Assembly: GCA_003194525.1 (NCBI GenBank)
Contig: NBIV01000310.1
Span: 1 to 64,000 of the forward strand
Direction of reading: 5' to 3'
DNA: 64,000 nt
Origin: Gracilariopsis chorda
Lineage: Eukaryota > Rhodophyta > Florideophyceae > Gracilariales > Gracilariaceae
Below are positions 1-11,053 of the stretch, one piece after another. Each line of letters begins with the position of its first letter. Positions within the stretch are counted from its first letter, which is position 1. Below the pieces are notes generated by a model. It worked only from the letters and a program-made list of their open reading frames with translations, was not told the origin of the DNA and searched no databases. Made by a program: the position numbers and the translations under genes.

Positions 1-1713
1 TTGCCCTACTTTCTTTCAGGAATGGCTGAAGATCAGTACAACTCGGTCAGGGGTTCGTCCAGGCCTCAGAAGGAGGTGTTACGTGCTGGCCCGAGGCTGT
101 ACACTACCTGCTCAGGTCGTACGCGACGGGAACTGCAATCAGTCAAGCCATCGTGGCGGTTCGCGATACGAAACAGAAGCCTGGTGAAACGGAAACGTCG
201 TATTCAACTCGCTTGAATAAAGCGTTTCATCGTTGTGGAAATGTGTTTACCGCTTTTGAGCGTTGCTCCATGCTGGTGGATGGTTTAGATCCTGGTATCA
301 GGGCACTGGTGTCCCGCTACAGGGAAGAGAAGCGCAAGGCGACGTATCTGGAACTGGTCCAGTACGCGCAGGCTGAGGGTGACACCCTCAGAGCGAGAGA
401 CCCGAGGCGTCGGTCGTCGAAGGCTCTCTTCGTCGAGAACGAGGCTTCCTCGGCATCTCTCCCTAACCCGGGACCACCTTCCGGATTTGCGGATAACATC
501 CAGTATCTTGGCAGTCTTGAACAGTCGTTGGCAACCTCGGAACTGCCGTCCACGGTTACACCCCCGTGGTAGATCCGGCCTTTTACGCAAACCCCGGTCG
601 GGTTCCCCCAGCCCCGCTAGCCTACGCGTCGAGCGCCACAAGACACTCCGCCCGGGATGGTCCAACCCGAAGCAACTAGCATTCCAACCACAACACCCTC
701 AGCACCGCGGAATGATGTCCCACGCCACCGGAACACGTTCAGCCCCGCTGATTTGCTACATTGTTACCTTGAAGGTCATACTGCGTCGCAGTGTACCCTC
801 CCCATTCGCGAGATGTGGAAGATCGTGGGAAATTATGAGAATCTCCCACCGGAGCATAAGGCTCGTGTCCCGAGTAATTCGTATGAAGACGCAAAGGCTG
901 CGGTCCACAATGCTCAAGCTCGAGAAGCCGCGAAAACCGCGAACGGTAACAACCTAACCTTTCGGAACGGGCTCAGCCGCACCAGCGGTCGATTCGGTTC
1001 CGAAAACTAATCTTGGGAGTCTCCCCCACGGGAGGGGTGTCTTCCAGCCGAAGTTGAAGACGCCTGAGGCGCACCGCTTCGCTTCCCTGCCAAATCCTTC
1101 GAGGAAAACTGGCTCAAGAAGACGTGAGCTCGGACCACTTAGTGGCTCTGCGTCGTCCGTGGATACGGTCCCGTAACCTCCGCATCCCGGATCGAGTTTT
1201 GGTAATGGCCAAGAGGAACTATAAAGTTTATAGTGACCTCGGTCTTCTAACAGTTTCATGGTTTCGTCGTTATCTGTCCTGGTACAGGTGCCGCTCCGAA
1301 CCTGATCAATATCGGATTATTCCACCCGCCATGCGGAAATGCATTCGCATTGGTCCAGTCTGGATCTGGCGGACGCTAATAAACAACCCGCTCCAGACTC
1401 TTGGAACAATTCCTCTGGTACTCAGACTAGGCACCTACGTGGTGAAGTTGGACTTCATCGTATGCGATTCTCTTGCTGCACCGGTCATCCTCGGTTGTGA
1501 TTTCTGTGACCGCTTCGTGGAAGCTATCTGCCCTCGCTCCAGATCCGTAGAATTGGCCAACGGTTCGACCATCCCGATTGTACGGAAGCCCTTGCGACAC
1601 GCCTCCCGTAAACGGGTACCTTTACCTGCTGCTCAGGAAGCGTCCAATGTGGATCGAGCATCTACGAAGATTCGCGTCGCGGAACCAGTTTCGATCCCGA
1701 AGGAATCTCAGGT

Positions 1714-4700
1714 GTGGGTCTCAGTAACATCCAAACACCACGGGTTGCAGGTTGTTCAACCGCTCCCTCGCTCTACGAACAGCGCCGTCTCGCATTAGCA
1801 AATGGGATCGTATCCGTCGAGCCGGACAAACCCTTTAAGGTTCTCGTTGCTAACCTCGGAACTACCACTCAGTGGTTGGTTAAAAACCAGGTCCTGGGCA
1901 ACATGCTTCCGCATCCGTTGGCTATCCTTCCTACAAAGATTCCGATATCCGACGTTCTCGGAATACAAGACCCTAAGGAGGGGGAGGAGGTCCCGTTCGT
2001 TCCGTTGGATTCCGCCCGGGAAAGTTCAGATTCGACTGTCGAAGAAGCTCAGAAGAGCACGACTTCAGCATCGGCAGATACTGCGTTAGACCCAGAACAG
2101 GCTTTGGATAAGTTGGACCTGGATCACATTAATGAATCTCATCGTGAGAAGTTTCGTGACATGCTCAGGGACTTTACCGCCATGTGGGACGGTTCCCTGG
2201 GGACGATAGGGGTAACCGAACATCGGATTGATTTGTTGCCGGATACACGGCCTATTGCACAGCACCCGTATCGGGCAGGCCCTAAAGCAAGGGGGGAAGA
2301 GAAATCTCAGGTGGAGAAGATGCTGCGAGCTGGAGTTATCGAAGCAGCACAATCCCCTTGGGCTTCTCCTGTTGTCCTTGTTCCGAAAGCCGATGGATCA
2401 TGGCGTTTCTGTGTGGATTACCGCCGCCTGAATGCGGTTACTGTCAAGGACGTCTATCCGATTCCACGAATGGACGAGTACATTGACTCCCTGGGGAGCG
2501 CAACGGTGTTCACTACCCTCGATGCCAATTCGGGATACTGGCAGGTCCCTATTAGGAAAGAAGATCGTGATAAGACCGCGTTTGTGTGCCATCAAGGACT
2601 ATATCGCTTTAAGCGAATGCCGTTTGGACTAACGAATGCCCCAGCTACATTCCAACGGGCAATCGGTATCCTCTTGGCGAGGTTCAAATGGACCAGCTGT
2701 CTGGTATACTTGGACGACATTATAGTGTTCTCCAATAACTTGGACGATCACCTGTCCCATGTCCGGGAAGTCTTGACAGTGCTCCGCAACGCAGGCATCA
2801 CCCTGAAGCTGGGAAAGTGTGAGTTCTGCGCCGATTCGGTAAAATATCTGGGGCACATCATCCGCCCCGGACAGCTTTCAATCGATGAAGCAAGAGTGAA
2901 ATCACTTCGAGAGGCGAAACATCCGACTAATCAAACGGAGCTTCGATCCTTCCTAGGACTTTGCAATGTATATCGCCGATTCGTCCCGAACTTCGCCGAC
3001 TTGTCAGCACCGCTTAACGCACTCCTCCGGAAAGGACAACCCACCGAACTGGACGTCTTTGACGAGGCTGAGTCGTCAGCATTCTCGTCTCTTGTCGACG
3101 CTGTAACGTCCCCGCCAGTTCTGGCCTTACCGCACCCGGACTTACCCTTCGAAGTGGATACTGACTCAAGTGCCCACCAGGTGGGTTGTGCGTTGTTTCA
3201 AGTCACGGAAGAAGGAGAAAGACATCCGATCGGATATTGGTCACGTTCGTTGAACGTTCACGAGCGCAACTACTCGGTGTCCGAGAAGGAGTGTCTTGCT
3301 GTTGTTTGGGCGTTGGCAACGCTTCGCCCATACCTTATGGGTAACCATTTCAAGGTTCACACCGATCACTCGGCTCTCCGTTGGCTACTCGAAATTCGAG
3401 AACCGTCGGGCCGCCTCATGCGTTGGCGTCTCCGACTCTCGGAATTTACATTTGATGTCCTCTACAAGAAGGGATCCCTGAATACTCAGGCTGACGCCCT
3501 ATCGCGCTTAGGAACATCAGCGGAAACCGAACCGGTCGACGATCTGGAAATACCATGTTTCATGGCACAATCCCCGGAGGGAACGGAAGAAGACGACCCA
3601 GACGTGAATGGGGATGACATCTGTGACGATATTCTGGCTGCAAACCCTACGGATCCTCCGGATGACCAGGTTGTTCCCATATCCCCTGAGGAAATGATCC
3701 GTGAACAACAGCAGGATCCTTTCTGTGCCCAGATTCGTGCCCGTCTTAACGGGGGCGCACAGATACCCTTTGCGGTGAACGATCGAGGCTACCTAGTCAG
3801 GTTGCTGACACGGGCCCCACAGATCGTTGTACCTCACACGCTGCAGCAGCGCGTCTTGCATCTATCGCATTACGCGAAGTTGGGTGCACATCCCGGCGGG
3901 AGGAAACTATACCTGACCCTTCGCAGGGACTTCTATTGGCCTGCTATGGCATTTGACTGCTATGCAGTTCGCCGCTCGTGCGTGGAATGTGCGAAGAATA
4001 ATGTGAAACTTCGGAAGTACTCGAAGAAGTTAACACTATTCCCGGCACGGGCGCCACTCGAATATGTCGCTATTGATATCTTGGGCGAGCTTGTCAAAAC
4101 CAAACGTGGTTACAAGTATCTTCTCGTCATTACTGACCGCTTCTCAAAGTTGGTGAGAACAGTACCGCTTAAACGGATTACCGCGGACGTGGTTGCGCGT
4201 GCGTTCGTAACCCACTGGGTCTTTTACTTACGGCCCGCCGGTACACCTACTCTCCGACAACGGATCTCAATTCACCTCAAAGTTCTTTCAGGACGTATGT
4301 AGAATCTTGGGAATCAAGAATATGTTTACTACCACCTACCACCCGCAGTGTAACGGACAAGTGGAACGATTCAATCGTACTATGCTCAACGCACTGCGCG
4401 CGTATGTCGCGGATCACCCATGGAATGGGACTTGTACACGGACGCTATTACGTACGCGTATAACACCCAGGTACACCGGGTCACGACCCTCGCTCCATTT
4501 GAGCTGGTCCTGTCTCGGATTCCACCACCCATGGCTATTGAAGCGCAACCGAACGTCTCGGGGTACCCTTCACCAAGGTTATATCGAGATTCCTGGAAGG
4601 AATGGTTGAAGAACATGGTCCCTACCGCCCGAAAGGCTATGGGAAAAGCCCAGGAGGCATACAAACAGAACTTCGACGCGAAGATTCGTTCCCCGATACC

Positions 4701-5421
4701 CCAGGTCTCGGAAGGGGATTCTGTCTTCCTGCGAAAGGAATATTATAATCCCGAAAAGGAGAAGCGCCACAAGTTGTCACCGATAGTGAATGGACCCTAT
4801 CGGGTGGTTTCCGTCGCCGACGACACAGTCGTACTGGACATCGATAACCAGTTCGAACGCGTCTCACGCGACCGCGTAGCCCACGCGCCTGCGCCCCCTG
4901 AGGGCTCATCACCGCTCGTGACAATCCCGGAGGATGACCTCGTAACTCGGCCAACGGATAATCTGCTTCCGTCCCGCCCACCCGTCTTACCGCACCCGAA
5001 ACGGGGACTCTCGGATCTTCCAATTGCCGATCAACCGGTTGGGCGCGCCGCGCGTATCGTGCAACGCACGCTTGACCCCAAACGCCTAACCGTTACTCCG
5101 CCCGCGGAGGTCCTTCATCCTGAACCCACCGCCCTCTCACCTAAGGAGGGGGAGGAACGGGAATCGATCGCGCCATCGCGGAAGGAAGCTCCGGCGTCGG
5201 ACGGTGTCCCGTTTCATACGGCATCGTCGGATGAGCACCCCCAGAGCAGGGAGGAGTTGAACGCATCTCGAAGCGAGAAGGCCGTCTCCGCGGACCCGGA
5301 TGCACTCCTGTCGAGCGAGTCGCTGGGTAGCGACGGAGGAAGTGGTGAACCGGACTCGGTGTGGTCACTAATGTGGCGAATGATCTCTCCGAGCACGGAG
5401 CACATACAACCTCGTTCATAA
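1714..5421 (+). other. pol region (RT, RNase H, integrase) of the chromovirus
   Basis: This is the polymerase part of the element at 1-9348, given as a fossil region rather than as a working gene. The RT palm carries YLDD at 2707-2718, preceded by the usual FCVDYR-like and PFGLTNAP-like boxes. RNase H follows with DTDSS and TDHSALRW blocks (about 3160 and 3361). The integrase begins with an H-H-C-C zinc site, then a core with a DxxxxF-like segment, and ends with a GPYRV block near 4790, which is the GPY/F module of gypsy integrases. Sequence similarity to Ty3/gypsy is unmistakable. The region is broken in a few places. Confidence 0.93.
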
Positions 5422-5999
5422 CCAGTTTCGTGGTGAGCTGAAAAGCAACCGCGGACACGGAGAGTGTGGTTGACACTGCGTGCGTTACCGCAGAGCCCTA
5501 CAAATGGACACTGTGACGCCACTGTCACGCGGACGAAGCCCGAAATTCCAAACCGTGGAAAGGTGTACACGTACATACCGCCGGCCGGCGTCAGGAGTAC
5601 AGTCAAGACCCGCGTCGTGGAAAGACCGCGCGCGACACTTGCCGCCAGCGGCCAGCCAATCACAGTGTGTGATGCATGGCAATCCGCCTCCTGGCGTCGG
5701 AACCGTAGTGAACCGCCTCCCTCACCGTGAAAGGTCAAACTCACCAGAGTTGCACGGGTCGCATGGGAGAAGAGCTCGCGAGCTGCGCGTCAATAGGGGA
5801 ATCCGGTTAGAACGGAAGGCCCCCCCCCCACAAGGAGAGGATTAGGAAGCGGAAAGACCGCAATGCGGTATCAAGTCCCAGCACTCGCAGCGTCGAGGAA
5901 AGCTGACTTTGCCCGCAGGGTCGCGCCAATTTCAGGCAAGTCCCCTCACAGGGTTCTCCCCTTAAGCCCTGCCATGACGGGTCAGGAGCCGGCTACGTA

Positions 6000-6190
6000 C
6001 GACCAGGAGTTTGTCGTTGACCACATCGTGGATCATGTTCTGGACTCCAAAGGAGTGTGGTTTTACCAAATCCGATGGTACGGATACCCCCCGGAAGAGG
6101 ACACATGGGAGCCCATTCAGCACCTTCCTCGTTCCAAGGTGATAACCTACCACCGCCGGACGCGGTTCCCACTCCCATCCAATTTGGACA
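6000..6190 (+). other. Chromodomain of the chromovirus integrase
   Basis: The translated stretch starts with an EFVVDHIVDH segment, continues with a YQIRWYGYPPEEDTWEP core and ends in a short helix. This is the canonical chromodomain pattern: a first strand with a hydrophobic-acidic opening, the aromatic-rich WxGY core and the TWEP turn. In chromoviruses this module sits at the integrase C-terminus and is believed to bind methylated histone tails to steer insertion. It lies about 580 bases past the last clear GPY/F-type integrase sequence, so a long linker, of about the size seen in several fungal and algal chromoviruses, is implied. Confidence 0.85.
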
Positions 6191-6602
6191 TGGCCCAGGT
6201 TGGGTAGGACGATACACTGCACTATGCAGAAGATTCCGAAGACGGAAGAGAAGTCTCCGAAGAGAAGAGGACACAGGAAGAGATCTGGCTACAGAAGGTT
6301 ACACGAAGTAATGGACTGGATAGGGAAACCAATGGTCATTGGACGTCACACCGCCTAGCGGTCCGACCGAAGTAACGGTTTAATGAAGAATACCGCCTAG
6401 CGGTCCAGCATGAAGATGCTATGAAGAAGAAAAAGAAGAGTCCGGACATACGGATATAGAAGAAGGAAGTCGTTTACCACAAGCTATGGAGCGTTAAGCG
6501 CTAACCTATATCAGGTGTGTGTGCCACGGTCCAGGATCCTGACTTAGGATGAGCCGCTCGTTGGCGGTTGGTAGTTCGCAGACGCGAAAGCCAATAACTC
6601 GC

Positions 6603-8384
6603 TCACGCTGGTGAGGTTGGAAGGCGCAACCACTCCAATGGACTGGAGGTGAGCCTGAGGGCAACGGCCTGAGGGTCCACGGGGACCGGAGATGCGGTAG
6701 ACGGAGACGCAGCCACACTGGCGGCCATATTCCAGCCATCTGGAGCAGCCACATGCTGGCCGGATCCGTCGAGATCGTCGACCATCGCCGTTACCGGGGC
6801 TACGGCCTCCTCCACCTCATCGGGGTCGTCATCCACCATTGGATCATCCTCGTAGGAACCGTGCCAGTCATCGGAAAACATGAACCCAACCGGGTGGCCT
6901 CGCGGAACGGAGCGTGGTACATCGCGTAACGCTAGCGCGTGAGCCCGTGAAGTCACGGATACCTCCCAAGGGTCATAGAAGACGAAGTTGCCAGCGTTTG
7001 GATTTCTCCGGCCTGGAGAGCGATCATGCCTGGAAGGCTCACCGTCAGGGACGTTGGAGACTGGGACTGTATCCCAGTTAACCATATCGATGGTGTTCAG
7101 AAGGCACTGAAGCTCATCCACATTGGCTTCGGATCCCAGAGGGATATAGAGATCCAATCGGCGGATAACCTGGCGTAGGTGAAGAGGAATGTACCACAGA
7201 CGGTTCTTGTCGTACACCTCCCAGAGGAGAAATGCGGCAACGCGAGCAGCCCATTCGGCGAGGAAGAGAGTCCAGTAACCGGAATCCGGATTGTTGATTA
7301 ATCGTGAACCGATGTAGCTGAGGCACGGAGGCATCTCCGCAAAGCATCCCCTCGGGACTTCGAACCTGCTCCACCAATGGGGAAGAGGTGCATACCGGCC
7401 GCGCATCGCGTATGGACGGAGCCTCTCGACCTCGAGATTTTGGTATGGTACCAGGAACCCGAAGCGGGAGCGCGCCTTTCGCTCAAACCGGAGTCGGTCG
7501 AAGAAGGATCCGCGATGATTCGGACGACGAAGATATCGGAACTCTGCACGCAGAATTGGGCGCCTCCAGAGGAGCATCCCGGCTTCTATTGGAGTGGACC
7601 GGAACGGTGTAGATGGCTGGTAGGCAGCAAGGTTCTCGCAGTATGAGACTTCACCGTAGGTACGGTACCGCGAGAGGTCAAAGCTGTATTCCGTTGGTAC
7701 CAGCTCATCCGGATAACTCGCGCGGGCGAGACGGTCGTAGGCGACCTTGGCCATCCCGGCACGGGCTTCATTCAGCGTCTCGAAACCATATCTGGTGCGC
7801 TTCCGTGCGAGGAACTGTGGCTCTACCGCGATACGCGTCCTCCAGTCGAAGTAGTCGACCATATCCCGGCCTAGTCCCCCTGGGAGCTCGCCCTCCTCCA
7901 CATAGGAGTCGATGAGGTCCGAGTCGGAAACCCATGTGGGGTGGAACCAGGGCGCACGCGAAAAGAGGAGAGCGTCTTCCCGGGGATTGCGGGCCCAAAG
8001 TGTCGATGGTGACACCCAGCCGGCGGCGGTCGCAGTGATCGGTATCGCTTGAGCGGAATTCCAGGCGGCGATACTCGCGGCATCCGAGGCATCCAAGGTT
8101 GGAACATGAGACGATCCTCCAGGCAGAGGCAAGGAGAGGAACCCAGAGGATGGGTGACGAACCCACGACCCCGGCGTCGCGAAGGAAGGTTGTCCGCTCG
8201 CGGAAGTCCCCTGCGGGGCGCCCGCAGGCGGGTTGTTCGAAAACGGAGTGTTGGTCATAGTAGAGAGGGGCGCAGAGTCTGTTGAAGAAGGTACTGAGGG
8301 TTGATCAGTTGTAACCGTGTTGGTACGGGGGACCGGTATCTCGGCGATTCCCTTGTCGGGACTATTTATACCCTCGCGCCTCAT
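6603..8384 (-). CDS. Antisense ORF of the chromovirus, unknown function
   Basis: A long open frame of 593 codons runs opposite to pol, wholly between the chromodomain and the 3' LTR. I do not recognise it. It is soluble-looking: no signal peptide and no membrane segment. The first 130 residues are rich in Pro, Ser and Thr. The middle (about residues 130-440) is globular-looking and rich in Arg, Tyr and Trp. The tail has an acidic patch (DDDPDEVEEA) and an Ala/Ser/Pro end. The first ATG is at 8384. A second ATG at 8258 (551 codons) fits better downstream of a TATAAATAG box on the same strand at about 8363-8371, which would start transcription near 8335. The frame appears uninterrupted although gag-pol is broken, which suggests recent selection or chance preservation. 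It is not an envelope protein as far as can be seen. Confidence 0.6.
   Translation of the reverse strand: MRREGINSPDKGIAEIPVPRTNTVTTDQPSVPSSTDSAPLSTMTNTPFSNNPPAGAPQGTSASGQPSFATPGSWVRHPSSGFLSLPLPGGSSHVPTLDASDAASIAAWNSAQAIPITATAAGWVSPSTLWARNPREDALLFSRAPWFHPTWVSDSDLIDSYVEEGELPGGLGRDMVDYFDWRTRIAVEPQFLARKRTRYGFETLNEARAGMAKVAYDRLARASYPDELVPTEYSFDLSRYRTYGEVSYCENLAAYQPSTPFRSTPIEAGMLLWRRPILRAEFRYLRRPNHRGSFFDRLRFERKARSRFGFLVPYQNLEVERLRPYAMRGRYAPLPHWWSRFEVPRGCFAEMPPCLSYIGSRLINNPDSGYWTLFLAEWAARVAAFLLWEVYDKNRLWYIPLHLRQVIRRLDLYIPLGSEANVDELQCLLNTIDMVNWDTVPVSNVPDGEPSRHDRSPGRRNPNAGNFVFYDPWEVSVTSRAHALALRDVPRSVPRGHPVGFMFSDDWHGSYEDDPMVDDDPDEVEEAVAPVTAMVDDLDGSGQHVAAPDGWNMAASVAASPSTASPVPVDPQAVALRLTSSPLEWLRLPTSPA
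8363..8371 (-). promoter_or_regulatory. TATA box candidate for the antisense ORF
   Basis: On the minus strand this reads TATAAATAG, a near-consensus TATA box, about 105 bases upstream of the second in-frame ATG (8258) of the antisense ORF. It lies just inside the internal region, next to the 3' LTR. A promoter of its own would let the ORF be expressed separately from gag-pol. The assignment rests on the motif and spacing only. Confidence 0.4.
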
Positions 8385-8432
8385 CTCCTCACGTTTATAC
8401 TCACGTTCGTTTTCGGCCCTTAAGGAGGGGGA

Positions 8433-9348
8433 TGTGTAGTGCAATACATTCCCGCGTACGGGCGATGGTGAAACTCATACCTGAGGTGTACTCGGTGCGA
8501 GCGATGAAGCGGGATGCATGAATTTTAGCCCCCGTTTACCGGGCTAATTAGCGGTCGGGTTACCCAGGGTGGTTATGGGAACATTCATATTTTGTGGTAC
8601 TTGCCTGGCAAGGGTGGTGGACACGTGGCTACAGCCCCGGCCAGGAGGCCCAAAACGGCTACTTATTTTAGTATAGTTTAGGGGTTAATTTTACTTAGGC
8701 TAGTGCACTACCTACTGTACTGCACTGAGCTAGTACTTGAGCGTCGGCCGCACGGCGGCGAGCTCACCAAGAAAAGTAACAAGAGTTCGGCTCTGACTCT
8801 ATTCGCCATGCGAAGTGTCTAACTCCTCGCGGAGGTACACCGCTTGCTCGATAGTTTCACCCGACTCGCACCACCGAGGAGACCGTGCTCGTCGTACCCA
8901 GTGGGTTGTGACCACTCGTGGTATTCGTTGTTGTCGTGTGACCGCCCGTACAGGCCCTATCTCCGCCCCAGTTTTGGGTATTGATATTACCGACGTGTGT
9001 CGTGAGACCGTGAGACCATCCCTTCCCCTCATATCCCCTAACCGCCGCGCGGTGCGTGTTCGTGTGTGTGTATCGGCACCCCCCCTCCGGGGTCTGTTCC
9101 CGCTTTCTGCACGCCCCCGTCGGGTGGTCCCTTTCCCTCTTTTGTTCCACTGTTCGCAGGCTACTTCCGGACCAGCCGTGGTTCCGACCCGTTCTAACCC
9201 CTAAACCTCCGAGGTACATCCAGGCTCCCGACGGAGTTACACCCGTCATACGGGACACGGAGGGCTCTACCCAGCTGGGCCTACCTCTCCAAGAGAGCAA
9301 GGCTTCGAGCTGCCTTGGGTGCCTTTCCCACACCGGGATTGCACCACA
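8433..9348 (+). repeat. 3' LTR of the chromovirus
   Basis: The LTR starts TGTAGTGCAA directly after a polypurine tract (AAGGAGGGGGA, 8422-8432) and ends TTGCACCACA. The two ends are inverted copies of each other with one mismatch, as expected for LTR termini (TG...CA). Length is 916 bp. The five bases after it (GAAAG) would be one copy of the target duplication; its partner is outside the window. The inner part is GC-rich, with a hairpin-forming TAGCCC/GGGCTA pair near 8530. Confidence 0.8.
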
Positions 9349-11053
9349 GAAAGCTCCACTGCAAATTCTATTGTGAATGCATCCAAGACTTCTGAAAGGA
9401 ATAAACACATTGAACTGAAGTTACATCATTTCAGGGAACTTGTAAAGTCTGGGTCCTAGGTATCTCGCAGATACGAAGCAAAGTTTACCCAGCGGACATT
9501 ATGAAGAAAGCTGTTTCTCAAAAACATTTATATAAGCTTTCTATTCTTTCCGGTTTGAGATAATTTCTTTCTACGATATGTTTAACTTATTTGTTTTTCT
9601 TTTTGTGTTTTAAATGTTTGCATAGCTTATGGAAGATGACCTGGAGAAAATCAAACTACAAAAAGGCTATACCTTTTTTTATTGTACGCAGATGTTTTAC
9701 TACTAGGTTTGAACTGGTGCAAGAGATTTATAACGGTAGCAGTTAAGCTATACAAAACTTTAGCTTAGTTATCATCTTGTATTATCTGTTTCCAACGCAG
9801 AACATTTAGATTTGTTTGCAAAGGATGGTGTGAGAGGTAGAATTAGAGAGAGTGGCATTATAGATCTCTCACTTACAATTCAACTCCGAATTGAGATTGC
9901 ATTTGGTACTCTCCTTCAACTAGGCTTACAGATAGTTATAAGATAGAGTCTATAAAGGAGCGGCCGGGGGCACAGTCCATACTTTCTGCCGGCCACACAC
10001 TTCGTCTCAATAAGAGCCCGTAAATGCGACAAGAAGTGATACAAAGATGCATGTTGAGAAAAGAACCAAGGTAGATAACAAAAAACCAAAGACTGATAGG
10101 TGCAGAGTACCAACCTAGAGTAACGTATTAAAATTGCTTACTGACGCATGGTTGAGTGGTAAGAGTACTAGAAGCAAACGTAGTTTAGGAGAAGGGTAAT
10201 TTACTAGCAAGACATGAAGCACAGAGTACAATGATACGACAGCAAGAGACAAAGACACCGACTCTTCTATGCTTACGAAGGAAGCGGGCAGCGCAGACAC
10301 CAACCACTGCTTTTGAAGCAGAGAATCAGACCAGATGCACAATGGAAGCAGACTAACTCAAGAAGCTTTTGTACAGAGGGTATCGTTTGTACTCTTAGTA
10401 TGATTCCAAACCCGAACTCTATTGGAGCAATCAAGCACAAGTGGATGTGTTTGATTGGCTTTATTTTATGTATAGTGTTGTAGACGTAATTATTTTCAGG
10501 GTCAAAAGAGTTAACTCACCTGCTTTCTCCTGTTTGTTGAATGTGTCCGTTTTCCATAGTGTACGAAACTAGACCATATTCGAAATTCTTTGAATTCAGC
10601 GTTAACCGTTCACAGATTATGAAGTACCCTTGTATTCATCACTCGTTTTGAGCGTGCACATCACGCTTGTTTAGACACCGCCTAGAACGACCCTTATGTA
10701 AGACAGGCTCGGAGATGGCGACCACAGTTATGAAAGCAGTGACATCCTTTGCCAGTTTGCCATTTGCTGCCATTTGGAAGTGCCAGCGCAGCGAAGTGCA
10801 TGCCATGAAGAGGCGATGTGGTTGCAGTCTGCGTCACCCAGGTCCCTCGTTTTGTAAATAGCACCATCGTCAGTCAGTCGGCAAAGACTGTCTCAGTGCT
10901 CATTAATAGCCGCAGTTTATCCATCTAATCTCTCCGCTTATAATAACTGGACTGTCTTTTACTGGACTACTGTACCAATATCTAACAACCTCACATCAAC
11001 TTCAGAACAACAAAACTCATATTCTCAAAATTGCAACTGCGTACCAAAACCGA
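9349..11053. other. AT-rich spacer between the chromovirus and NFX1 gene
   Basis: No gene can be supported here. Base composition drops sharply from the GC-rich element on the left. A short stretch on the + strand at about 9675-9715 reads YADVLLLG, reminiscent of the Ty1/copia reverse transcriptase catalytic box, but it is too little to call an element. The last few hundred bases must hold the promoter and 5' UTR of the NFX1-type gene; no clear TATA box was seen. Confidence 0.5.

Larger units (their letters stand above)
1..9348 (+). mobile_element. Ty3/gypsy chromovirus, 5' end outside the window
   Basis: Fossil LTR retrotransposon read left to right. Parts in order: retrotransposon gag (about 1-1010) with a zinc-knuckle-like CysHis box near its end; aspartic protease (about 1120-1800); reverse transcriptase with the YLDD box at 2707-2718; RNase H (about 3120-3530); integrase with an HHCC zinc region (about 3860-4010) and catalytic core; a chromodomain (about 6000-6170); an antisense ORF (6603-8384); a polypurine tract (8422-8432) and the 3' LTR (8433-9348). 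The chromodomain places it among the chromoviruses, whose integrases are thought to target marked heterochromatin. The order PR-RT-RH-IN-chromodomain is seen directly. The element is broken, with a handful of breaks. The 5' LTR lies left of the window, so age from LTR divergence cannot be judged. GC is higher than in the spacer that follows. Confidence 0.93.

Noticed and set aside
6603-8384. Antisense ORF as an envelope gene
   Set aside because: It is on the wrong strand and shows no signal peptide, membrane anchor or cysteine pattern of an envelope protein.
9640-9760. Copia RT scrap in the spacer
   Set aside because: A single YADVLLLG-like run is too short to separate from chance.
10135-10210. 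tRNA-like start (GGTTGAGTGGTAAGAG)
   Set aside because: It resembles an A box, but no matching B box or cloverleaf follows.
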